Source: Myxococcales bacterium
Lineage (GTDB): Bacteria > Myxococcota_A > Polyangia > Haliangiales > Haliangiaceae
Assembly: GCA_011526095.1 (NCBI GenBank)
Contig: WYBA01000313.1
Span: forward strand, 1-64,000
Length of the DNA stretch: 64,000 bases
Reading direction: 5' to 3'
The translations under genes were made by a program, and so were the position numbers. Shown here piece by piece: positions 1 to 9,178 of this stretch. Position 1 is the first letter of the stretch. Every line of letters starts with the position of its first letter. The notes below the pieces were generated by a model that saw only the letters and a list, made by a program, of their open reading frames with translations, was not told where the DNA came from and ran no database searches.

Positions 1-323
1 GACCCTGCACCTCGAACACAGCGCGCTCGATCCGAAGACCTCGCGGTCCGTGTCCGAAGAATCAGGGATTTCTCATTCGAGAACCCATTCAACTTCTCTT
101 CGCTGACTATCCAGTTTTCAGAGACCGACCCCGCTGAGCGGGGCGACGGAATCTACCTGCGGCTCCATGGAAGGTCAAGACCTGCCAGGGTCCGGGGCCT
201 CTCGGCCCCGTCCGCCGCTGCTTCGTTTCCGTCGGGGCCGGATAACTACCACAGCCGTTCCCAAAGGGAAGATCCGCGCGCGATTTTTTTCATCGAACGA
301 GATCCGGTTGTGACTTCGAGGGG
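1..323 (-). other. Probable rRNA-operon leader or spacer, non-coding
   Basis: No convincing gene is present. Read on the minus strand, positions 127-106 resemble the CTYTGAAAACTGRATAG block commonly found in bacterial 16S leaders or 16S-23S spacers, which suggests an rRNA operon continuing to the left of the window. Two hairpins are visible: CCCCGC/GCGGGG at 129-143 and CGGGGCC/GGCCCCG at 193-210. Both lie downstream of pssA and could serve as processing or termination structures. No rRNA body is seen, so the assignment rests on one short conserved block. Confidence 0.35.
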
Positions 324-1232
324 TTAGTCCTCGTCGTCCAGCGCGAGATCTTCTTGCGGCCGCATGTGGATGCGGCCGTCGTCCTTGCGCGGAAACAGCG
401 GCGGCGCCCGGTAGGCGCGCGCCGTGGGCGAGGTCTGGCCCCAGATCAGGAACACGACGATCCATGCGGTCGGCGGGAACACCATGAGCTCGGGGTAGAC
501 CCGCAGGAATCCACCTACATAGCCGGCCACGACCACCGCGATGACGAACACGGTCGCCGAGCGCCGGGAGTGCTTGGCGACCTTGAGCATCCGCAGGTTC
601 GACGCCATCAGCACCGCCAGCACCAGCATCACGTACGGGGTGTAGCCCCACACCGCGTTGGGGGTCTTGAGGTCGTCGCCGAACACCCGCGCGCCGCCGA
701 ACTCGAGCGTCGAGACCGTCGGATCGGCGTACTTGAGCAGGGCCAGGTACCAGATCACCAGCAGGCCACCCGCCAGGGTCGTCGGGATGCCGAAGAAGAT
801 CTTGGTCGGGACGCCCTCCTCCGAGGTGACGTTGAACCTCGCCAGCCGGAACACCGCGCCCATCACCCAGCCGATGCACGCGACGATCAGCACGACCTCG
901 CGCCAGCCGCCGTCGAAGCCCAGCGCCGGGTGTGACGACAGGAAGCTGTGCATGAGGAACGACGGCGCGAGGCCGAAGTTGAGGAAGTCCGCGAACGAGT
1001 CGAGCTGGACGCCGAGGTCGGACGTGCCGCGCACCATCCGCGCGACCATGCCGTCGAGGCGATCGGTGAGGACCGCGTAGATGATCATCCAGCCGGCGAG
1101 GTCCCACTGGCCGCGGTGCGCGGCGACGACCGAGACCATGCCGAACACCAGGCTCGCGGCGGTGATCGCGTTCGGCGCCAGGTAGCGGAAGAAGCGGTAG
1201 TTGAGGGGCTCGGGCTTGGTGGGCTTGGTCAT
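324..1232 (-). CDS. pssA: CDP-diacylglycerol--serine O-phosphatidyltransferase
   Basis: This 302-residue integral membrane enzyme transfers a phosphatidyl group from CDP-diacylglycerol to serine, giving phosphatidylserine, the precursor of phosphatidylethanolamine. The CDP-alcohol phosphotransferase motif is complete: D60-G61, A64-R65, G74, D78 and D82. Several hydrophobic segments follow, and the tail is short, charged and acidic. The ATG at 1232 is preferred because the family begins shortly before the first membrane segment; the frame stays open further upstream only because of the high GC. The PilZ gene ends 5 bp upstream, so the two are probably cotranscribed. Confidence 0.93.
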   Translation of the reverse strand: MTKPTKPEPLNYRFFRYLAPNAITAASLVFGMVSVVAAHRGQWDLAGWMIIYAVLTDRLDGMVARMVRGTSDLGVQLDSFADFLNFGLAPSFLMHSFLSSHPALGFDGGWREVVLIVACIGWVMGAVFRLARFNVTSEEGVPTKIFFGIPTTLAGGLLVIWYLALLKYADPTVSTLEFGGARVFGDDLKTPNAVWGYTPYVMLVLAVLMASNLRMLKVAKHSRRSATVFVIAVVVAGYVGGFLRVYPELMVFPPTAWIVVFLIWGQTSPTARAYRAPPLFPRKDDGRIHMRPQEDLALDDED

Positions 1233-1237
1233 GGCAG

Positions 1238-1846
1238 TCAGCGCTCCGGCTCGTCGGTCCCGCCCACCACGCCGGCGCGCCCGCGTGGCGCCTCCCCTGG
1301 GGTCGGCCCTGCGTCGTCTCCGTCGTCTCCGTCGTCTCCGTCGTCTCCGTCGTGTCCGGCGTCTCCGGCGTCTGCGCCCGGCGCGGCTGCGACGTCTCCC
1401 CCTGCGCTGGGTGCGTCCGCGGCGAGGCCACCGCGCGCCGGATCCATCAGGCGTGCGTAGATCCGCTGGCCGAGGCTGTCGACCATCAGGCGCTCGACGG
1501 TGCGCATGATCTCCGCGCGCGGATCGCCGTCGCGGTAGACGAACTGGATCCCCATGCCGGCCTCGACGTCGTCGGGGCGAGCGGCCTCGGCTGCCTCGGC
1601 CTCGGAGACGATCCACTGCACCTCGCCGTGGATCTGCAGCGGCTCCGGCAGGTGCGGCACGTAGAGCTTGAACAGGAACTCGGTGCCGATCGGCAGCGGC
1701 TTGGTCGTCTTGATGAACGTGCCGCCGCGGGAGATGTTCTTGGTGTAGTCGGCGAAGAACGCGTTGAGGCGCTTGTACTCGACCTTGAGCTCGATGGGCG
1801 CGCGGGACTCGGAGCGCCGATCGGCCGCGTCGCTTGCGTCATCCAT
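1238..1846 (-). CDS. PilZ domain protein with low-complexity acidic tail
   Basis: This protein has 202 residues from the ATG at 1846; a TTG at 1858 is an alternative start. Residues 10-115 read as a PilZ domain, with an Arg-rich N-terminal patch (RRSESR) followed by NISRGGTFI, which matches the RxxxR...[DN]xSxxG c-di-GMP-binding signature. The Ala/Gly/Asp-rich tail contains a run of Asp-Gly-Asp units encoded by a 9-bp tandem repeat near 1315-1350. PilZ proteins of this type are common motility and development effectors in myxobacteria; the partner here is unknown. The metalloprotease gene starts 26 bp away in the opposite direction. Confidence 0.85.
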   Translation of the reverse strand: MDDASDAADRRSESRAPIELKVEYKRLNAFFADYTKNISRGGTFIKTTKPLPIGTEFLFKLYVPHLPEPLQIHGEVQWIVSEAEAAEAARPDDVEAGMGIQFVYRDGDPRAEIMRTVERLMVDSLGQRIYARLMDPARGGLAADAPSAGGDVAAAPGADAGDAGHDGDDGDDGDDGDDAGPTPGEAPRGRAGVVGGTDEPER

Positions 1847-1872
1847 CGGGTCGATCAACTCTACCGACAGCG

Positions 1873-4329
1873 ATGGCGCAGGGTCAAACGAGCGCGTCGG
1901 CGCCGGAGCGAGATCCGGCGCCCCCTGCGGCGCTCGCGGCGCTGCTGCGGTCGTGGCGGCTGCGCACCTGGCTCGTCGTCCAGCTCGGGCTCGGGCTGTA
2001 CCTCGTCGGGCTGCCGCTGTTCGGCGTGCTGGGGCTCGAGCTCGCCACGGCCGCCGCGCTCCCGGCGTCCCTGCTCGGGCTCAACCTCGGCGTCGCGCTC
2101 GCGCGCCACGCGGTGACGACGGCCGCGCCGGCGCTGGCGCGGGCGCGCGCGCCCCGGCGCGTCGTCGTCGCGCTGTGGTGGCGCGCCGCCGCGCTCGCCG
2201 TCGCGGTCGCGCTGATCCCGGGCGTGTGCGCCGCGGTCAACGGGCTGCGCCGCCCGACGTGCGACTGGATCTTCGGGATCCGCGCGTACCTGTCCCTGCC
2301 GCTCGCGTCGGCGGCGCTGTTCGCGGGCGCCGGCGTCGCGATCGGCCTCGCCACGGGCCGGCGCCGCTGGCTCGGCGCCGCCGCGCAGGTCGCGCTCGTC
2401 GTCGGGCTCGCGGTCGCCGCGCTGGTGCGGTTCGTCGGCGAGCCCCCGGTGTTCTTCTACAGCCCGCTCGTCGGGTACCACCCCGGCAACCTCTACGACG
2501 AGAACGTCCGGATCGGCCTGCCGCTGTACGCGGCGCGCGCCGAGGCGCTGGCGTGGATCGTGGCGGCGCTCGCGGCCCTCGCGGCCATGCTCGACGCGCC
2601 GACGCTGCGCCCCCGGCTGCGCGAGCGCCGCCCGGCGCCGCGGCGCTGGCTCGAGGTGGGCGTCGCGGCCGCGGCGCTCGCCGGCGCCCTGGCGCTGCGC
2701 ACGTTCGCCGGCGACCTCGGCTACGCGATCGACGCCGAGGACATCCAGGCCGAGCTCGGCGGGCGGTTCGACACCGAGCACTTCGTCATCCACTACGACG
2801 ACCGGCCCGACATCGCCGATGACATCGCGCTGATCGCGGCGGATCACGAGCTGCGCCTCGCCCAGGTCGCGCGGACGCTCGCGCTCGGGCCCGAGGTGCT
2901 CGACCGCTTCACCGGCGGCGGCCGGATCCGCTCGTACTACTTCGCCGATCGCGACCAGAAGGCCGCGCTGATGGGCGCGCGCGACGTCGAGATGGCCAAG
3001 CCGTGGCGGCGCGAGATCTACCTCACCCACCGCGGGTTCCCGCACAGCTCGCTGCGCCACGAGATCGTCCACGTCGTCGCCGGCGAGTTCGGCGATCCGT
3101 GGTTCAAGACCAGCGCGCGGCCGCTGCTCGGCCTGCCCCTGCTGTTCAACCCGGCGCTGATCGAGGGCATCGCCGTCGCCGCCGACTGGCCCGCGGGCTA
3201 CGACCGGCCGCTGACGCCGCACCAGTCGGTCAAGGCGGTCGAGGCGATGGGGCTGACGCCGCGGGTCGACGAGCTGATGTCGCTGGGGTTCTTCGCCGGC
3301 TCGTCGGCGCGCAGCTACACCACGGCCGGCTCGTTCGTGCGCTACCTGCTCGACACCCACGGCGCGGCCGCGCTGCGCCGGCTCTACGCGACCGGCGGCG
3401 ACTTCGTCGACGCCTACGGGGTCGAGCTCGGCGTGCTCGTCGAGGGCTGGCGCGCGATGATCGCCGACGTCCCGCTGTCGGCGGCGGAGATCGAGGTCGT
3501 GCGCGAGCGGTTCCGCCACGGCGGCGTGTTCGAGCGCCCGTGCCCGCACGCGATCGCGGCGCGCCGGGTCGAGGCGGCCACCGCGAAGGCGCGAGGCGAT
3601 CGCCGCGCGGCCGTTCGCCTGCTGCGCGAGGTCTGCGAGGACGCAGGCGACGAGCCGCGCTACCGGCTCGACCTCGCCGGCGCGCTGCAGGGCGGCTCCG
3701 ACGCCGAGCGCGCCGAGGCGCGCTCGATCTACGAGGCGATCGCGGGCGACGCCGAGCGCGTGACCACCGGCCTGCGCGCCGAGGCGCTCGACGCGCTCGC
3801 CGGCGCCGCCGCGGACGCGCTCGACTGGGCGACGGCGGAGGCGCACCTGGCGGCGGCGGCGGCGCTGCCGCAGGACGACGACGACGCGCGGCAGGTCGAG
3901 GCACGGCTGTACGCGCTCCGCCACGCTGGCCCGGCGCGCCACGCGCTCCGCGCGTACTTCTTCCCGGCGGCACGCGCGGCGGACGCCGGCGCGGCGCTCG
4001 GCCGGCACGCCCCGGTGGCGTGGGCGCACCTGATGGTCGCGGTCGAGCCGGGCGACGGGTTCGGCTGGTACCTGCGCGGGCTGCAGCGCGCGCTCGCCGG
4101 CGATCACGCCGCGGCGGCCGCGGACCTCGACGCCGCGCTCGACCGGCCGCTGCCGTCGCCGCGGTTCGTCCGCAACGGCGCGCGCCGGCTCGCGCTGTCG
4201 GCGTGGCGCGCCGGCGATCGGGCGCGGGTGGCGAGGGCCGCGGCGCGGCTCGCGGGGCCGGACATGACCGAGATGGATCGGTTGCTCGCCGATGACTGGC
4301 GCGACCGGCTCGCGCAGCCGGCGCCGTGA
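1873..4329 (+). CDS. Membrane-anchored gluzincin-type metallopeptidase with TPR-like C-terminus
   Basis: The product has 818 residues from ATG 1873. Residues 1-270 hold about seven hydrophobic segments. A soluble domain follows with the zinc motif H396-E-I-V-H400 and a downstream Glu431 in LIEGIA, an arrangement typical of gluzincins (peptidase MA-like). The last 250 residues are Ala-rich helical repeats resembling TPRs. The soluble domain probably faces the periplasm. The substrate is unknown. I do not recognise a named family for the full architecture. It is transcribed away from the PilZ/pssA pair. Confidence 0.7.
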   Translation: MAQGQTSASAPERDPAPPAALAALLRSWRLRTWLVVQLGLGLYLVGLPLFGVLGLELATAAALPASLLGLNLGVALARHAVTTAAPALARARAPRRVVVALWWRAAALAVAVALIPGVCAAVNGLRRPTCDWIFGIRAYLSLPLASAALFAGAGVAIGLATGRRRWLGAAAQVALVVGLAVAALVRFVGEPPVFFYSPLVGYHPGNLYDENVRIGLPLYAARAEALAWIVAALAALAAMLDAPTLRPRLRERRPAPRRWLEVGVAAAALAGALALRTFAGDLGYAIDAEDIQAELGGRFDTEHFVIHYDDRPDIADDIALIAADHELRLAQVARTLALGPEVLDRFTGGGRIRSYYFADRDQKAALMGARDVEMAKPWRREIYLTHRGFPHSSLRHEIVHVVAGEFGDPWFKTSARPLLGLPLLFNPALIEGIAVAADWPAGYDRPLTPHQSVKAVEAMGLTPRVDELMSLGFFAGSSARSYTTAGSFVRYLLDTHGAAALRRLYATGGDFVDAYGVELGVLVEGWRAMIADVPLSAAEIEVVRERFRHGGVFERPCPHAIAARRVEAATAKARGDRRAAVRLLREVCEDAGDEPRYRLDLAGALQGGSDAERAEARSIYEAIAGDAERVTTGLRAEALDALAGAAADALDWATAEAHLAAAAALPQDDDDARQVEARLYALRHAGPARHALRAYFFPAARAADAGAALGRHAPVAWAHLMVAVEPGDGFGWYLRGLQRALAGDHAAAAADLDAALDRPLPSPRFVRNGARRLALSAWRAGDRARVARAAARLAGPDMTEMDRLLADDWRDRLAQPAP

Positions 4330-4344
4330 CGACCGGACGGCGGC

Positions 4345-4860
4345 CTACATGCCGCTGGTGAACAGCCACTTGTCGCCGGTCCACAGCAGGACCAGCTCGT
4401 TCTGATCGCGCAGATCCTCGCGCCGCGGCTCGCCGCGCGCGTCGGTCACCGTGTAGCTGGCGTCGATCTGGACCTCGACGTGCGCGCGGCAGCCGGCCTC
4501 GAGCGCGCCCGAGGCGCCGCCGGGGCAGACGCGGCGGAGCTTGTCGTACCGCACCGAGTAGCGGACCTCGGACGCCATCTGGAACCGACCGGCGAGCACC
4601 CACCGCAGCTTGTCGATGCCGTAGTCGTCCTTGGCGTCGGAGGTGCCGCGATCCTCCCAGTACGAGGCGTCGGCCATCAGCACGAGCGCCTCGGCGTCGC
4701 GACGCTCGACCGCCTGGCGGTACTCCTCGATCCGCTCGATGATCGCGCGGTTGGTCTCGTCGTCCGGGATGCGCGTGCCGGGGATGCGACCGGCGGGCTT
4801 GGCGCACGCGGGGACGACGGCGCAGGCGGCGGCGAGGACGAGCAGACGGCGAGTGATCAT
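4345..4860 (-). CDS. Putative lipoprotein, NTF2/SnoaL-like
   Basis: The product has 171 residues. The N-terminus MITRRLLVLAAACAVVPAC is a lipoprotein signal with a VPAC lipobox. The mature part contains an early helix (IIERIEEYRQAVERRDAEAL), then alternating strands ending in WTGDKWLFTSGM. That pattern resembles small NTF2/SnoaL-type folds but has no diagnostic catalytic residues. It converges with the metallopeptidase gene, 15 bp away. Function unknown. Confidence 0.7.
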   Translation of the reverse strand: MITRRLLVLAAACAVVPACAKPAGRIPGTRIPDDETNRAIIERIEEYRQAVERRDAEALVLMADASYWEDRGTSDAKDDYGIDKLRWVLAGRFQMASEVRYSVRYDKLRRVCPGGASGALEAGCRAHVEVQIDASYTVTDARGEPRREDLRDQNELVLLWTGDKWLFTSGM

Positions 4861-4944
4861 GGATGCTCTCGGATGGGGCGGGTCACGGAACGGCAGGACG
4901 GGTCACGATGCAACGCGCGAACCCGCGACCGTGTTCCCGGGACG

Positions 4945-5916
4945 CTACAACGCCGCCGGCAGGTCGGGAAGCGGGGCGGCCCGCCACCGCTCGAGGCGCC
5001 TCAGGAAATCCCGGAAGTCCTTGTCTGGATTGGCGATCCCGGGGAGGTAGACGTCGGTGATCCGGGTGATCGTGAACCGGGCGGCGGCGGCACGAAGCTC
5101 GATCGGGAGCGCCGCGCGGTCGGCGGCGGTGAGCGGTCGGACGCGCTCGTAGCCGGCGAGCAGCGCGCGCGCGACGTCGAGGCGGACGCTGCCGTCCCAC
5201 GCCCAGTCGTTGATGCACACCGCGAGGTCGTAGGCGAGGCTGCCGCCGGAGGCCTGCTCGAAGTCGAGCACGGCGACCAGGCGGTCGCCGTCGAACAGGA
5301 CGTTGTCGCGGAACAGGTCACCGTGGATCACGCCCTGGGTGGCGGCGGCCCGGGCGGCGGCGCGCTGATCGAGCCAGGCGAGCTCGTCGCCGAGCGTCGC
5401 GACCGCCGCGGCGAGCTGCGGATCGGCCGTGGCGCGGAACCCGTCGTAGCGCACGCGCAGGTGCGCGTGGTCGTAGATGCTCGGGCGGCGGATCTCGGCC
5501 GGCAGCGCCAGCCCCGCGAGGTGGATCCGCGCCAGCACCTCGCCGAGGACGCCGGCGTCGCCGAGCGTGACCTGGTGCGGCGCGCGGTGGGAGCCCGCGA
5601 GCCACGGGAACACCGAGACCAGCAGGCCCCGGTGCCGGACGTGCCGCGCGTCCGGCGCGCCCACGACGGCGCGCGGCGCCGCGACCGGGATGCCGCGCTC
5701 GGCCAGCGCGACGCACAGCGCCGACTCCCACGCGACGTCGCCCTCGGCCTTGCCCTCGTTGACCCGGACGAAGTACCGGCCGGCGTCGGTCTCGACCTCG
5801 AAGTTGGAGTTGATCGTGCCGGCGGCGATCGCCCGCCACCGCCGCGGCGCGCCGAGCGCGAACGCCGCCGCGATGGTCGAGATGTCGGCCTCGTCGAGAC
5901 TGGTGAACGTCGCCAC
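4945..5916 (-). CDS. thrB: Homoserine kinase, APH-fold type
   Basis: This 323-residue aminoglycoside-phosphotransferase-fold kinase starts at GTG 5916. It is close to the usual length of the ThrB type II family. The catalytic loop H198-G-D200-LFRDN205 and the metal-binding D218-F-E are present, followed by an AYDLAVCINDWAWD block typical of this family. It would phosphorylate homoserine for threonine synthesis. Related choline or ethanolamine kinase-like proteins share the fold, so the substrate is inferred from overall similarity. Confidence 0.82.
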   Translation of the reverse strand: MATFTSLDEADISTIAAAFALGAPRRWRAIAAGTINSNFEVETDAGRYFVRVNEGKAEGDVAWESALCVALAERGIPVAAPRAVVGAPDARHVRHRGLLVSVFPWLAGSHRAPHQVTLGDAGVLGEVLARIHLAGLALPAEIRRPSIYDHAHLRVRYDGFRATADPQLAAAVATLGDELAWLDQRAAARAAATQGVIHGDLFRDNVLFDGDRLVAVLDFEQASGGSLAYDLAVCINDWAWDGSVRLDVARALLAGYERVRPLTAADRAALPIELRAAAARFTITRITDVYLPGIANPDKDFRDFLRRLERWRAAPLPDLPAAL

Positions 5917-5952
5917 GCGCGAAGACTACCCCGATCGGATACGCTGTTCGGC

Positions 5953-6645
5953 GTGAACGACGCCCAGCGCGCCGCTCTGGTCGAATCGCACCGTCACCTC
6001 GTCCGCAAGGCCGCGATGATGGTGTTCCCGCGGGTGCGGGAGCACGTCGAGCTGCAGGAGCTGATCGCGCTGGGAGATCTCGGCCTGGTCGAGGCGTCGT
6101 CGCGGTTCGATCCCGAGGCGGGCGCGAGCTTCTCGACGTTCGCGTGGTACCGGGTGCAGGGCTCGATCATCGACGGGATCCGGCGCTCGACCAACCTGCC
6201 CCGCCGCGTGTGGGCGCAGCTATGCGCGCTGCGCGCCGCGGCCGAGGTGCTCGAGGCCAAGGGCCGGCAGGAGGCTGCGGCGCGCGCCGCCGGCGCCGCG
6301 CCGGCGACCGACACCGAGGCGCGGCTGCGGCAGGTGCGCGACGCGATCGCGCAGGTACGGACCGTCTACACGGTATCGCTGGCGACGATGCGCGAGCGCG
6401 ACGAGCCGGCCGACCCGAGCGCGCGCGCCGACGCCAGCCTCGAGCGCGAGGCGCTGCGCCGGAGCGTGATGGCCGCGATCGACGAGCTGCCCGAGCGCGA
6501 GCGCGCGCTGCTCCACAAGCACTACACCGAGGGCAAGACGCTGCTCGACGCCGGCGCCGAGCTCGGCATCTCGAAGTCGTGGGCGAGCCGGATGCACGCC
6601 GCCGCGGTCGAGAAGCTGCGCGCGCGCCTCGGCGGCGGCGGCTGA
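5953..6645 (+). CDS. RNA polymerase sigma factor, FliA/WhiG-like sigma-70 family
   Basis: The product has 230 residues from GTG 5953, which lies 36 bp from the divergent thrB start. Region 2 is clear (ELIALGDLGLVEASSRFD, then FSTFAWYRVQGSIIDGIRR). Region 4 shows LPERERALLHKHYTEGKT followed by a helix-turn-helix and a recognition helix (SKSWASRMHAAAVEKL). The central part is Ala-rich and variable. It is shorter than housekeeping sigma factors and lacks region 1.1, and it resembles FliA/WhiG-type alternative factors. The regulon cannot be seen from this window. Confidence 0.88.
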   Translation: MNDAQRAALVESHRHLVRKAAMMVFPRVREHVELQELIALGDLGLVEASSRFDPEAGASFSTFAWYRVQGSIIDGIRRSTNLPRRVWAQLCALRAAAEVLEAKGRQEAAARAAGAAPATDTEARLRQVRDAIAQVRTVYTVSLATMRERDEPADPSARADASLEREALRRSVMAAIDELPERERALLHKHYTEGKTLLDAGAELGISKSWASRMHAAAVEKLRARLGGGG

Positions 6646-6664
6646 CGGACGCGTCGATCTCGCG

Positions 6665-7798
<1,134 letters not shown>

Positions 7799-7833
7799 GC
7801 GCGCACCCTACCGGCGCGCGGCGAGCGGCGCAA

Positions 7834-8109
7834 TCAGCTGCGCGCGCGCGCCTCGTGCTGGACGTACCAGCGGCGCACGGCCTCGATCTTCGCCGGCTGG
7901 ATCAGCTCCTCGACCGCGGCCAGCTCCTCCGGGCCGCCGGTCGGGGCGAACGCCTCGATCGGGCACATCACGAACGCCAGCACGTCGAGCGCGCGGCGCG
8001 GGTCCGGCTCCAGCCGGCTCTGGTAGATCACCTCGCCGACCGCGGCGGGGTGGACGTCGTCGTCGTGGTCGGGCAGCGCGGGTTCGCCGGCTGGTGCGAG
8101 GTGCTGCAT
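7834..8109 (-). CDS. Hypothetical small protein
   Basis: The product has 91 residues from ATG 8109; a TTG at 8145 is the alternative start. The sequence has an acidic N-terminal part and a helical C-terminal half (ELAAVEELIQPAKIEAVRRW). It lies directly downstream of the tail-tube-like gene on the same strand, so the two may be cotranscribed. I do not recognise a family. The coding call rests on position, composition and an intact frame. Confidence 0.5.
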   Translation of the reverse strand: MQHLAPAGEPALPDHDDDVHPAAVGEVIYQSRLEPDPRRALDVLAFVMCPIEAFAPTGGPEELAAVEELIQPAKIEAVRRWYVQHEARARS

Positions 8110-8161
8110 GCGAGCCACGCTCGCAGCCGCGATCACCGCGCGCAAGTTTTTTGCCCGCGCG

Positions 8162-9097
8162 CTACTCGAGCATCATGCGGAGGTACCGGAAGCTCATCGA
8201 CTCGGTGCACAGCTCGACCTTCACCAGCTTGATCGCGTCCGACGACGCGTCGGACTTGTCGATCGTGACGTTGGTGATCGCAGCGCCGAAGAACTCGACC
8301 GTGAACAGCAGGCCGCCCTCGTTGTCGCGCGTGTTGATCTTGCCGTGCAGGCGCGTGTCGGGCTGCAGCTCGCCGTTGAGGCCGGTCTTCTGGTGCGCGT
8401 CGAAGAACGGCTTGGCGTCGGCCTCGGGGACGTAGAACACCAGGTTCGGGTACTCGATCCGCCCTGGCAGCTTGCTGACGTGGCGCTGCTGGCCGTGGTG
8501 GTACTCGATCGGCTTCTGCTTGATCGAGAAGCCGTCGACCTTGGTGACGCGCTGGCAGGCGCCCTCGAACCCGTCGATCGAGAAGTCGAAGTTGCACGCG
8601 GCCCACAGCTTCTGGCGGTCGAACCCGGGGCTGGGCTGCAGCGCGTCGCCCGTGCCCTTGGCGTACTTGATCGTCTCGGCGGCGATCGTGACCGTCATGT
8701 AGCAGGGGTTCTTGTCCTCGCCGTCGAGCTTGGGGAACGCCAGCTCCGTGATCATCGCCTGGTCGAACTCGCGGCGCGCGCGCTCCTTGTAGTAGAAGTC
8801 CGCCGCGACGATGGCGCCGGTCTTGCGCGTGACCGTGCCGCGGAAGAAGTCCTCGAGCCACTCGTAGAACGGCTCGGACATCGCCATCCCGACCTGGAGC
8901 TTGATGTCCTCGTACTTCGGCTTGCCGAGCTGCTTGAAGGTCTCGAACCGGTGCCCCTGATGGCTCTGGGCGACGTCGACCTTGACCCCGCCTCCCTCGA
9001 TCGAGCGGAACAACCCGACCGACTTCTGGCCATCGAGCTCGAGGGCGAAGTGCGCGGCGGAGTAGGCGCGGGGCTGTTGCGTCGGGCTTTGGGGCAT
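8162..9097 (-). CDS. Tandem-duplicated phage tail-tube-like (T4 gp19-type) protein
   Basis: The product has 311 residues. The first half carries the T4 gp19/tail-tube signature: a FALELDG start, then LGKPKYEDIKLQVGM, then FYEWLEDFFRGTVTRKTGAIV, ending in an E-rich TVTIAAETIKYAKG strand. The second half repeats the same order: FDFSIDGFEG, LPGRIEYPNLVF, AKPFFDAHQKTGLNG, VKVELCTESMSFRY. The protein is thus two tube domains in tandem, about twice the single-domain length. No sheath, baseplate, AAA or spike genes are adjacent. It may be an orphan relative of contractile injection system tubes or a domesticated tail protein. Confidence 0.75.
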   Translation of the reverse strand: MPQSPTQQPRAYSAAHFALELDGQKSVGLFRSIEGGGVKVDVAQSHQGHRFETFKQLGKPKYEDIKLQVGMAMSEPFYEWLEDFFRGTVTRKTGAIVAADFYYKERARREFDQAMITELAFPKLDGEDKNPCYMTVTIAAETIKYAKGTGDALQPSPGFDRQKLWAACNFDFSIDGFEGACQRVTKVDGFSIKQKPIEYHHGQQRHVSKLPGRIEYPNLVFYVPEADAKPFFDAHQKTGLNGELQPDTRLHGKINTRDNEGGLLFTVEFFGAAITNVTIDKSDASSDAIKLVKVELCTESMSFRYLRMMLE

Positions 9098-9178
9098 GAG
9101 GCCTCGAAGGATTCTACACGAGGGGCGTGGGCCCCCCTCGGGGAGGCAGGTCGGGCATGGTACGTTTGGTCTGCGGAA

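Noticed and set aside
1315-1350. Microsatellite as a separate mobile repeat
   Set aside because: The 9-bp units are in frame in the PilZ tail (Asp-Gly-Asp) and are simply explained as coding slippage.
1861-4107. Long antisense reading frame opposite the metallopeptidase gene
   Set aside because: It mirrors the codon bias of the real gene, has Arg-rich random sequence and no recognisable domain. It is expected at this GC content.
4480-5952. N-terminal extension of the FliA-like sigma factor
   Set aside because: The extra 491 codons upstream are antisense to thrB and the lipoprotein gene; the GTG at 5953 matches the family start.
8162-9097. Prophage or full contractile injection system
   Set aside because: Only the tube-like protein is present; neighbours are ordinary chromosomal genes.
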